Shown piece by piece: positions 1 to 5,485 of a DNA stretch of 5,881 nt (its first letter is position 1; the number at the start of each line of letters is the position of its first letter). Made by a program: the position numbers and the translations under genes. Under the pieces are notes generated by a model. That model made no database searches and was not told the origin of the DNA. It saw only the letters and a list, made by a program, of their open reading frames with translations. The stretch lies in the NCBI GenBank assembly GCA_007117945.1, contig SKTN01000335.1, positions 1 through 5,881 on the forward strand, in the 5' to 3' direction. Source of the stretch: Nitriliruptoraceae bacterium (GTDB taxonomy: Bacteria; Actinomycetota; Nitriliruptoria; Nitriliruptorales; Nitriliruptoraceae).

Positions 1-61
1 CGGCCGACTCCTCCCAGCACCGCACGTACGAGGACAGCGGTCCTAACGGCCGGTCGACCGG

Positions 62-86
62 ACGGGCCCGCGGTCCTCGGGCCCGT
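62..86. repeat. Perfect 9-bp inverted repeat just upstream of the GNAT gene
   Basis: ACGGGCCCG at 62-70 is the exact reverse complement of CGGGCCCGT at 78-86, with a 7-base loop. The right arm ends 11 bases before the ATG at 98. A 12-base palindrome (CCGGTCGACCGG, 50-61) and a small 5-bp hairpin (31-35 with 40-44) lie directly to the left. No T-run follows, so a classical terminator is not shown. It could be the terminator of a gene left of the window, an operator, or an mRNA hairpin controlling access to the GNAT start. The remaining bases of 1-97 show no convincing gene. Confidence 0.4.
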
Positions 87-97
87 AGGGTGCCGCC

Positions 98-565
98 ATG
101 GAACAACTACAGGTACGCAAAGCGGAACCCGCCGACGCAGCCACCATCGGGCGGCTCCTCGCCCGGCTCGACCTCGCGCTGCCCGACGGGGAGGTCGCCG
201 CACGGCTGCGGTGGTTCAGCCGTTCCGGTGCCGATCACATCCTGGTCGCCGTCAGCGGGCGGGAGGCCGTCGGGCTGCTCACGCTCTCGGTCGTGCCGCG
301 CATGACCCACGACGGGTCCTTCGCCCGGATCTCCTTTCTGGGCGTGCCGGCGGGACCGGAGCACGCCTGGGTCGCCCGGGCCCTGCTGGGGGAGGCGGAG
401 GGACTCGCCCGACGCCACCAGTGCACGTCCATGGAGATCATGGCCGAGAGCACCCCCACCGACGATCCCGAGGACGTGCTGCACGCCCTGGGGTTCCACA
501 CCGACACCGGCCACCCGGTGCGGTGCGTTCGGGCGTTGCCGCCACCGACCACCGTCCGGATCTGA
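98..565 (+). CDS. GNAT-family N-acetyltransferase-like protein
   Basis: This 155-residue cytosolic protein has the order expected of a GCN5-related acetyltransferase, a family that transfers an acetyl group from acetyl-CoA to an amine. Residues 6-24 (VRKAEPADAATIGRLLARL) match the usual first strand and helix. Residues 47-68 (HILVAVSGREAVGLLTL and following) form the central hairpin. Residues 75-83 give the strand before motif A, residues 92-107 the following helix, and ALGF at 130-133 the typical C-terminal LGF signature. The pyrophosphate-binding loop (Q/R-x-x-G-x-G/A) is poorly preserved: the corresponding stretch, roughly 84-97, reads PAGPEHAWVARALL. Acetyl-CoA binding is therefore less certain than the fold. 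The substrate cannot be told from the sequence. The ATG at 98 begins the conserved first strand almost at once; only a weak GTAGGG lies upstream. A strong hairpin directly after the stop suggests a single-gene unit separate from the heme operon. Confidence 0.8.
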   Translation: MEQLQVRKAEPADAATIGRLLARLDLALPDGEVAARLRWFSRSGADHILVAVSGREAVGLLTLSVVPRMTHDGSFARISFLGVPAGPEHAWVARALLGEAEGLARRHQCTSMEIMAESTPTDDPEDVLHALGFHTDTGHPVRCVRALPPPTTVRI

Positions 566-566
566 G

Positions 567-593
567 CGCGCCGCCGCCGTAGGCGACGGCGCG
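567..593 (+). terminator. GC-rich hairpin after the GNAT gene, candidate terminator
   Basis: Starting two bases after the TGA stop, 567-578 pairs with 582-593. There is one C-A mismatch (574/586) in a 12-bp stem and a 3-base GTA loop. No U-tract follows, so it is an L-shaped, GC-only hairpin of the kind often proposed as a terminator or 3' mRNA stabiliser in high-GC actinobacteria. It separates the GNAT gene from hemE. It could also act in the hemE leader if transcription reads through. Confidence 0.5.
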
Positions 594-614
594 GTACGCG
601 CAGGGGCGCACGGG

Positions 615-620
615 TACCGT
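615..620 (+). promoter_or_regulatory. Possible -10 box (TACCGT) upstream of hemE
   Basis: TACCGT fits the loose actinobacterial TAnnnT -10 pattern and lies 41 bases before the chosen hemE start. No convincing -35 hexamer is visible 16-18 bases upstream. GGTAC at 593-597 and GTACC at 614-618 form an inverted repeat around this stretch. A run of eight C (633-640) follows in the leader. This is a weak call based on pattern and position only. Confidence 0.2.
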
Positions 621-649
621 CACCCGCGGCCTCCCCCCCCGCCGTGCCC

Positions 650-654
650 GAAGG
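650..654 (+). promoter_or_regulatory. Ribosome binding site that sets the hemE start
   Basis: GAAGG lies 7 bases before the GTG at 662. Two further in-frame GTG codons sit upstream at 644 and 656. The 644 start has only a C-rich stretch before it, and the 656 start is too close to GAAGG. The site therefore favours 662, giving a protein that begins (M)SDVSEP. Confidence 0.55.
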
Positions 655-661
655 TGTGCGC

Positions 662-1825
662 GTGTCCGACGTGTCCGAACCGGCTGCCCCCAGCGCCCGC
701 CACGCCGGCTCCCCCTTCCTCGCCGCCTGCCGGGGGGCACCCCACGACACGGTGCCCGTCTGGTTCATGCGCCAGGCCGGTCGGGCCCTGGCGGAGTACC
801 GGGCGATCCGCGAGCAGCACACCTTCGAGGAGGTCGTGCACACCCCGGAGCTGGCCGCGGAGGTCACCCTCCAGCCCGTACGGCGCTACGGCGTGGACGC
901 GGCGGTGCTGTTCTCCGACATCGTCACCCCCCTGCAGGCGATCGGGCTGGGGGTCACGATCCAGCCCGGTGTCGGGCCCGTGATCGACCGGCCCCTGCGC
1001 ACCGCCGGCGATCTCGACCGGCTGCGCCGCCTGGATCCCGAGGAGGACCTCGGCCACGTCCTGGACACGGTGTCCCTGCTGGTCGAGGAGCTCGACGTCC
1101 CCCTGATCGGCTTCGCAGGGGCGCCCTTCACCCTGGCCAGCTACCTGATCGAGGGTGGGCCGTCGCGCTCCTATAGCCGTACCAAGGCCCTGATGTTCAC
1201 CGACGAGCTGACCTGGCACCGGCTCCTCGACCGGCTGGCCTCCATCGTCGGGGCGAGCCTGTCCGGCCAGATCGCCCGGGGCGCTGCAGCGGTGCAGCTG
1301 TTCGACTCCTGGGCCGGGGCGCTGGCCCCCGAGGACTACGAGCGCTTCGTGCTGCCCCACAGCCAGCGTGTGCTGGAGCAGGTCGGTGACCTGGGCGTGC
1401 CGCGTATCCACTTCGGTGTCGACAGCGGGGAGCTGCTCGGGCTGATGGCCAGCGCCGGCACCGAGGTGGTGGGGGTCGACTGGCGCACCCCCCTCGACCA
1501 TGCCCGTGCCCGCGTCCCCGAGGGCGTCGGGCTCCAGGGCAACCTGGAGCCGGCGGTGTGCCTGGGACCCTTCCCGCAGGTGGCCGAGCGGGCACGCGAC
1601 GTCCTGCGGCGCGCCGGGGGACGCCCCGATCACGTCTTCAACCTCGGCCACGGGGTACTCCCCGCCACCGACCCCGGTGTGCTGGCGGAGCTGGTGGAAC
1701 TGGTCCACGCCGAGGGGCGGGTGAACGCGCCCGGCGGTGCGCAGGCCGCCACCGCTGCCCCTCCCGCGGCGGTGCGCCCCGGGGCGGACCGGGACCCGGT
1801 CACGGACCCGGAGGTCGGGCCGTGA
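662..1825 (+). CDS. hemE: Uroporphyrinogen decarboxylase (HemE)
   Basis: HemE removes the four acetate carboxyls of uroporphyrinogen III to give coproporphyrinogen III, a cytosolic step of heme synthesis that needs no cofactor. Both family signatures are present: PVWFMRQAGR at residues 32-41 and GFAGAPFTLASYLIEG at 150-165. The catalytic Asp is visible as FSDI (D86), the active-site Tyr as SYL (Y161), the substrate-binding FDSW at 214-217, and the conserved His in FNLGHGVLP (H330). The start is the GTG with a spaced GAAGG, giving 387 residues. The enzyme core ends near residue 352, close to the usual 340-355. Residues 354-387 are an Ala/Pro-rich low-complexity tail that the family normally lacks. 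The TGA overlaps the next gene's GTG by four bases (GTGA), so it heads a coupled operon. Identification is secure; the exact start is less so. Confidence 0.97.
   Translation: MSDVSEPAAPSARHAGSPFLAACRGAPHDTVPVWFMRQAGRALAEYRAIREQHTFEEVVHTPELAAEVTLQPVRRYGVDAAVLFSDIVTPLQAIGLGVTIQPGVGPVIDRPLRTAGDLDRLRRLDPEEDLGHVLDTVSLLVEELDVPLIGFAGAPFTLASYLIEGGPSRSYSRTKALMFTDELTWHRLLDRLASIVGASLSGQIARGAAAVQLFDSWAGALAPEDYERFVLPHSQRVLEQVGDLGVPRIHFGVDSGELLGLMASAGTEVVGVDWRTPLDHARARVPEGVGLQGNLEPAVCLGPFPQVAERARDVLRRAGGRPDHVFNLGHGVLPATDPGVLAELVELVHAEGRVNAPGGAQAATAAPPAAVRPGADRDPVTDPEVGP
1810..1814 (+). promoter_or_regulatory. Ribosome binding site for the ferrochelatase-like gene
   Basis: GGAGG, with a 7-base spacer to the GTG at 1822, lies inside the last codons of hemE. 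It fixes the start of the next gene at the GTGA overlap and rejects a longer reading that would begin inside hemE. Confidence 0.7.
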
Positions 1826-2616
1826 GCGAGATCGCCGTCGCCCTGCTCGACGGGGCCGGGCTCGATCGGGCCCTGTCGGAGCGCACGGGCGTGCCCGTGA
1901 CCGCCACCACCGTCGAGGACCACCTCGATGTCGCCCACCGGCTCGGGCTGGACGGCGCGCTGGTCGTCGGGCTCGCGGCCGTGCCCTGGCCCCACGCCGT
2001 CGCGCTCCACGCCGAGGGCTCGGCCACCCTGCCGGCCTACACCGGCGTGGTGTCCTGGCACGCCCTGCCGGCCCTGGCCGATGCCCTGGCCGACGCCGTG
2101 GCGCCCGGTGCCCGCAGCGGGGCCCACGTGATGGTGACCGCGCCGGACCCGGGACCCGACACCGAGCCCGGGGACGTGGTGTTCCTGCGCGAGGTGGCCG
2201 AGGCGGTGGCCGACCGGGTCCAGCTCGCCTCGCGCTCGATCGCCTGGCGGGGGAGCACCCGCACGCCCACGGCCGCGGAGGCGTTGCGCAGCGTGATCGA
2301 GGTCCACGGCCACCGCGACGTGGTCGAGTGCCCTGTCGCGCCTACCACGGGGGGCGACGCCGAGCTCCTCGCCGTCGCGGAGGAGCTCGGCGCCCGGCTC
2401 ACCACCGTGGACCTCGGCCGCGCCACCCTGCTGGACCTGCTCACCGAGGTGGTGGTCACCGTCGCGGGGCACGAGTTGGGCGATGACGACACCGCCGCGG
2501 ACGACGACACGGACGGCGACGGGGATGCTGCCGGGTTCGACGCGGCGATCGACCTCGACGCGGCCGGGGGACCGGGTGCCGAGGAGGGACCCGAGGATCC
2601 GTCGGGGCCGCGGTGA
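1822..2616 (+). CDS. Degenerate, N-terminally short ferrochelatase-like protein
   Basis: I do not recognise this 264-residue protein outright; the best reading is a diverged chelatase fold. Residues 16-52 (LSERTGVPV, then DHLDVAHRLGLDGALVVGLAAV) follow the ferrochelatase pattern of strand, helix, G-x-x-x-A-hydrophobic strand, and VSWHALPALADALADAV (77-93) fits its W-x-x-x-P helix. HVMVTAPDPGP (102-112) aligns with the strand ending in the catalytic S-A-H-S-L-P, so the His would be Pro here. SRSIAWRGSTRTPT (137-150) resembles the Q-S-R-x-G segment. VVECPVAPTTGGDAELL (167-183) resembles the V-x-P-x-G-F-x-x-D-H-x-E-x-L segment, apparently keeping only the Glu (E181). The first roughly 60 residues of a normal 310-350-residue enzyme are missing. 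Residues 219-264 are a highly acidic, Asp/Gly/Ala-rich tail. A strong ribosome binding site and overlaps with hemE and hemY argue that it is expressed. Iron insertion is doubtful; a CbiX/SirB-like chelatase relative is the alternative. Confidence 0.5.
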   Translation: MSEIAVALLDGAGLDRALSERTGVPVTATTVEDHLDVAHRLGLDGALVVGLAAVPWPHAVALHAEGSATLPAYTGVVSWHALPALADALADAVAPGARSGAHVMVTAPDPGPDTEPGDVVFLREVAEAVADRVQLASRSIAWRGSTRTPTAAEALRSVIEVHGHRDVVECPVAPTTGGDAELLAVAEELGARLTTVDLGRATLLDLLTEVVVTVAGHELGDDDTAADDDTDGDGDAAGFDAAIDLDAAGGPGAEEGPEDPSGPR

Positions 2617-4004
2617 GCGTGCCGCGTGTCGCCGTGGTCGGCGGTGGACTCACGGGTCTGGCCGCGGCCTGGCACCTGCGTGGCGACGCCGAGGTGACGC
2701 TCTACGAGGCGGGACGGCGCCTCGGCGGGCAGGTGCACACCATCGAGCTGTCCGACGGGCCCCTCGACGTCGGGGCCGACGCGGTGCTCGCACGTCAGGC
2801 GGCCGGGCCCGCGCTGCTCGACGCCCTCGGTTTCGCGGCTGAGGAGCGGGTGCACCCCACCAGCTCCCGGGTGCAGCTGTGGATCGGTGCCGCGTTGCGG
2901 CCCCTGCCCGAGGCCACGGTCTTCGGGGTGCCGACGGACCTGCGTGCGGTGGTGGCCAGCCGGGTGCTGTCGCCGGCCGACCTCGCCGTCATCGCCTCCG
3001 AGCCCTTGCGGCCCCGGCGTGTGGTCGCCGGCGACCGCAGCGTGGCGGACCTGGTGGGCGAGCGGTTCGGGCACCGGGTGGTGGCCCGGTTGGTGGAGCC
3101 CCTCCTCGGTGGGGTGTACGCCGGTGCCGCCAAGCGTCTGTCGGCCCAGGCCACCCTGCCACCGGTGTGGGCGGCCGCCGCCGAGCACCGGTCCCTGCTG
3201 CGCGGTCTGGCCGCGCACCGGGCCCGCACCGCCGCGGACGACCGTCCGGTGTTCGTGACCGTGCGTGGCGGGCTCGGTCGGGTCGTCGACCGGCTGGCCG
3301 CCGACCTGGGGGAGGCCGTGCGCACGGCGACACCGGTCCGGGCGCTGTCCCAGGACGACCGCGGGGTCGCCCTCCACCTCGATGCGGGCACCGAGGTGGT
3401 GGACGCCGTGGTGCTGGCGGTCCCTGCGGCGGTGGCCGCCGGCCTGCTGGCCACGCAGCGACCGGCCGTGGCGCGCGAGCTCGCGGGCATCCGGGCGGCG
3501 TCCGTTGGCGTGGTCGCCCTGGCCTACGACCGCGGCGATGCCGCGGCGGCGCCGGCCGGTAGCGGGGTCCTGGTGCCCCGGGACCAGGGCCGGCTGACCA
3601 AGGCCATCACGATCGGGGCGGGGAAGTGGCCCCACCTGGCCGCGCGGGAGCGGTTCGTGCTCCGGGCCTCGGTGGGGCGCATCGATGACGACCGTGCGCT
3701 GGCCCTGGACGACGACCGACTGCTCGAGCAGGTCGACGCCGAGGTCCGGCGCTGCCTCGGGCTCAGGGCGCCGGCACGGGAGCGGGTGGTCGTGCGCTGG
3801 CCCGACGCCCTGCCCCAGTACGACGTGGGCCACCACGCCCGCCTGGACCGGATCCACCACCTCCTCGGGCAGGGGCCGCCGGGCGTGCACCTGGGAGGCG
3901 CGGGCCTCGACGGTGTGGGCCTCGCCGCCCGCGCTGCGGATGCGGCCCGGTTGGCGGAGGGCGTCCGCCGGCAGCTGCATGCCCGGGCGGAGGCCACCCC
4001 ATGA
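2613..4004 (+). CDS. hemY: Protoporphyrinogen/coproporphyrinogen oxidase (HemY/CgoX)
   Basis: This FAD flavoprotein of 463 residues oxidises a porphyrinogen to the porphyrin, with oxygen as acceptor. In Gram-positive-type pathways the natural substrate is coproporphyrinogen III. The Rossmann motif VVGGGLTGLAAAW (residues 8-20) opens the protein, E32 ends the second strand, and RRLGG (35-39) is the usual FAD contact. Family blocks follow in order: EPLLGGVYAG (162-171), a V-x-G-G-L-x-x-V-V block, TKAITIGAGKWP (ending at 340), RWPDALPQYDVGHH (395-408) and LGGAGLDGVGL (427-437), the C-terminal FAD-binding segment. Length matches the family's 450-480. The start is the GTG overlapping the previous stop (GTGA). 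No good ribosome binding site precedes it, so translation probably depends on coupling. A GTG at 2619 is an alternative start only two codons in. Whether it should be named HemY or CgoX depends on its substrate, which the sequence does not settle. Confidence 0.95.
   Translation: MSVPRVAVVGGGLTGLAAAWHLRGDAEVTLYEAGRRLGGQVHTIELSDGPLDVGADAVLARQAAGPALLDALGFAAEERVHPTSSRVQLWIGAALRPLPEATVFGVPTDLRAVVASRVLSPADLAVIASEPLRPRRVVAGDRSVADLVGERFGHRVVARLVEPLLGGVYAGAAKRLSAQATLPPVWAAAAEHRSLLRGLAAHRARTAADDRPVFVTVRGGLGRVVDRLAADLGEAVRTATPVRALSQDDRGVALHLDAGTEVVDAVVLAVPAAVAAGLLATQRPAVARELAGIRAASVGVVALAYDRGDAAAAPAGSGVLVPRDQGRLTKAITIGAGKWPHLAARERFVLRASVGRIDDDRALALDDDRLLEQVDAEVRRCLGLRAPARERVVVRWPDALPQYDVGHHARLDRIHHLLGQGPPGVHLGGAGLDGVGLAARAADAARLAEGVRRQLHARAEATP
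3989..3993 (+). promoter_or_regulatory. Ribosome binding site for the histidine phosphatase gene
   Basis: GGAGG within the final hemY codons is 7 bases from the ATG at 4001. It supports the ATGA overlap start. Confidence 0.7.
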
Positions 4005-4579
4005 GCCTGCCTGCGACGGTGCTGCTGGTGCGCCACGCCTGGGCGGGGGAGCGGGGCAGCGTGCCCGACGACCGCGCCCGTCCCCTCGACGCGCGCGGTC
4101 GTCGGCAGGCGTTGACGCTCCCCGATCACCTCGATGCGGGGCTCGGGGCCCGGGGCCGACCGACGCTGCTCGTCGAGGCCGCCCGCGGCGCACTGGTCCT
4201 GGTCTCCAGCCCCCTGCTGCGCTGTGTGGCGACCCTGGAGCCCCTCGGTCGGCGCGCCGGGGTGCCGGTGACCACCGATGAGCGGCTGGCCGAGGCTGCG
4301 CCCACCACCCGCTCCACCGACGGGTGGCCGGCTGCGGCGGAGCTCGGTGCCCGGGCCGGCCTGGCGCTCGAGGCCGCCGGTGGCCGCACACCCGCCGAGG
4401 GGACCCTGGTGCTGTGCGCCCACGGGGAGGTGCTGCCGGCCCTGGTGGCCGTGCTGGTCGGTCGCGGGCAGCTCGCTCCGCCGGAGGTCGACCTCACCGC
4501 CAAGGCCATGCCCAAGGGCGCCACCTGGCTGTTGTCCCTGGCGACGGGCACCCTGGAGGAGCTGCCGCCGCCCGCGTGA
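4001..4579 (+). CDS. Histidine phosphatase, stand-alone MutT1 C-terminal-domain type
   Basis: This 192-residue cytosolic member of the phosphoglycerate-mutase-like histidine phosphatase superfamily has the full catalytic set. LLVRHAWAGER (8-18) carries the phospho-accepting His (H12) and R11. SSPLLRCVATLEPL (69-82) carries the second Arg (R74), DERLAEA (93-99) the acid residue E98, and LCAHGEVLPAL (138-148) the second His (H141). The D-D-R-x-R-P-L-D-x-x-G-x-x-Q-A block (23-37), the RCxxTLxPL block and the late KGATW (172-176) are typical of the phosphatase half of actinobacterial MutT1. There that domain follows a Nudix domain; no Nudix box is present here. SixA-type phosphohistidine phosphatase is the alternative. 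It starts at ATG overlapping the hemY stop and is probably cotranscribed with the heme genes, but nothing in the sequence ties it to heme chemistry. The substrate is unknown. Confidence 0.88.
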   Translation: MSLPATVLLVRHAWAGERGSVPDDRARPLDARGRRQALTLPDHLDAGLGARGRPTLLVEAARGALVLVSSPLLRCVATLEPLGRRAGVPVTTDERLAEAAPTTRSTDGWPAAAELGARAGLALEAAGGRTPAEGTLVLCAHGEVLPALVAVLVGRGQLAPPEVDLTAKAMPKGATWLLSLATGTLEELPPPA

Positions 4580-4582
4580 GGT

Positions 4583-4605
4583 GGCCGTGGGCGGGGAGCC
4601 CGGCC
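4583..4605. terminator. Possible shared terminator between convergent genes
   Basis: The 35-base gap between the two convergent stops holds a hairpin. GGCC at 4583-4586 pairs with 4602-4605 and GGGC at 4589-4592 pairs with GCCC at 4598-4601, with a 2-base bulge and a GGGGA loop. It has no T-run on either side. Position between convergent genes is the main support. Confidence 0.3.
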
Positions 4606-4614
4606 AGAGGATGG

Positions 4615-5304
4615 TCAGCCGGCTGCGGGTTCGAGGAGTTCCGGGCCGTCGTTGCGCACGTTGTTGACCCGGGTGGAGATCGCCGTCGCGGTCAGCTCGA
4701 CGGGCCCGAGGGCGGCCACGGCGTCGAGCAGGTGGGGCGCCTCCTGCGCGCTGGCTCCGGCCCAGTCGTCCCACAGCTGTGGTGGCAGTACCACGGGCAT
4801 GCGGTGGTGGAGCTCGGCCATGGCGCCACGGGCCTCGGTGGTCACGATCGCGGTGGAGAACACCGGCAGGGCGTCGTCGTCCTCGGGGTCGCGCCAGGCG
4901 GTCCAGATGCCGGCGAACACCAGGGGTGCACCCGCGGGATCGGCGATGTGGAAGGGCTGCTTGGGATGGTCCTCAGTGGCCGGACGCCACTCGTAGAAGC
5001 CGTCCGCCGGGATCAGGCAGCGCCGCTGGGCGAAGCTCCGGGCGAACATCCGGGAGGTGGCCACGGTCTCCACCCGCGCGTTGATCGGTTGGCGTCCGCC
5101 CCGCAGGCTCTTGGCCCAGGGCGGCACGAACCCCCACCGCAGGGTGCCGAGCCGCCGCTCTCCCTCGCGCTCGATCGCGGCGTAGATCTCCATCGACGGC
5201 GCCACGTTGTACCGGCGGGGCAGGCCGTCGGTCGCGACCCGGTCCACCGCCAGGTGGGTGGCGAGGTCGTCGAGGCTGGACAGCGAGAGGAAGCGACCAC
5301 ACAT
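4615..5304 (-). CDS. SRAP-family abasic-site crosslinking protein (YedK/HMCES type)
   Basis: SRAP proteins form a covalent thiazolidine link with abasic sites in single-stranded DNA through the amino-terminal Cys, protecting the site from strand breakage during replication. The 229-residue product shows the full family set. MCGRF puts the reactive residue at C2. YNVAPS is at 32-37, RWGFVPPWAK at 56-65, NARVET with N75, RCLIPADGFYEW with E105, HHRMPVVL at 166-173 with the active-site His, and RVNNVRNDGPEL near the end. N75 and E105 fall at the numbering I recall for the E. coli YedK active site. The start must be this ATG because Cys2 is the catalytic residue after Met removal. The gene converges on the heme operon and lies divergent from the last ORF. 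No SOS-type operator was recognised. The family assignment is secure. Confidence 0.97.
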   Translation of the reverse strand: MCGRFLSLSSLDDLATHLAVDRVATDGLPRRYNVAPSMEIYAAIEREGERRLGTLRWGFVPPWAKSLRGGRQPINARVETVATSRMFARSFAQRRCLIPADGFYEWRPATEDHPKQPFHIADPAGAPLVFAGIWTAWRDPEDDDALPVFSTAIVTTEARGAMAELHHRMPVVLPPQLWDDWAGASAQEAPHLLDAVAALGPVELTATAISTRVNNVRNDGPELLEPAAG

Positions 5305-5310
5305 GGCCCT

Positions 5311-5316
5311 AGCCTA
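5311..5316 (-). promoter_or_regulatory. Candidate -10 box (TAGGCT) for a leaderless SRAP mRNA
   Basis: Read on the minus strand, TAGGCT is followed by exactly six bases (AGGGCC) and then the ATG at 5304. TAnnnT six to seven bases before an ATG is the usual layout for leaderless transcripts in actinobacteria, in which the A of the start codon is the first base. No convincing -35 hexamer is seen. AGGG just before the ATG is too close to be an ordinary ribosome binding site. Confidence 0.35.
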
Positions 5317-5386
5317 CTGCCCCTGGGAGGCGACCTGCGGGGTGCTGCCCCCGCGCCGGCTGGTAGGCCTCGGCGCCTCCACCGCG

Positions 5387-5392
5387 TACCGT
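5387..5392 (+). promoter_or_regulatory. Possible -10 box (TACCGT) for the rightmost ORF
   Basis: This is the same TACCGT hexamer as upstream of hemE, about 93 bases before the GTG at 5486. A short inverted repeat (GTACC 5386-5390, GGTAC 5401-5405) overlaps it. The rest of the divergent region 5305-5485 is C/G-rich and shows no gene. No -35 match is seen, so this is a weak call. Confidence 0.2.
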
Positions 5393-5472
5393 TGTCCCCC
5401 GGTACCCGCCCCCAGCGCCCCGTCGGGGGGGACGCGCCCGCCGCGCGCAGCCCACGAGCCCGTCAGCCTGCC

Positions 5473-5480
5473 GGAAGGAG
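5473..5480 (+). promoter_or_regulatory. Strong ribosome binding site for the rightmost ORF
   Basis: GGAAGGAG ends 5 bases before the GTG at 5486. It is the best Shine-Dalgarno match in the window and argues that the downstream open frame is a real gene. Confidence 0.75.
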
Positions 5481-5485
5481 TGGTC

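Noticed and set aside
2..46. Possible tail of an upstream + strand gene ending at TAA 44-46
   Set aside because: Only 14 codons are visible, with no recognisable motif, and other frames are open too. There is not enough to support a call.
633..640. Run of eight C in the hemE leader as a phase-variable tract
   Set aside because: Eight C in DNA this GC-rich is not remarkable. It lies outside the chosen reading frame, so slippage would change only leader length.
620..1708. A 362-codon minus-strand open frame opposite hemE
   Set aside because: It is the complement shadow of a securely identified HemE and shows only Gly/Gln/His/Asp-rich sequence without domain features.
1558..1821. Longer reading of the ferrochelatase-like gene beginning inside hemE
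   Set aside because: The added 88 residues are Arg/Gly/Pro-rich and out of frame with hemE. A GGAGG site 7 bases before the GTG at 1822 gives a better start. The missing ferrochelatase N-terminus is not found in this extension.
1822..2616. Assignment of the gene between hemE and hemY as HemD or HemQ/ChdC
   Set aside because: The uroporphyrinogen-III synthase N-terminal pattern and the chlorite-dismutase-like motifs of HemQ are not visible. The chelatase-like strand and helix pattern fits better.
2037..4391. A 784-codon open frame on the minus strand across the ferrochelatase-like gene, hemY and the phosphatase gene
   Set aside because: Its product is an Arg/Pro/Gly/His-rich composition with no motif, lying opposite three genes with clear motifs. 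Long antisense frames are expected at this GC content.
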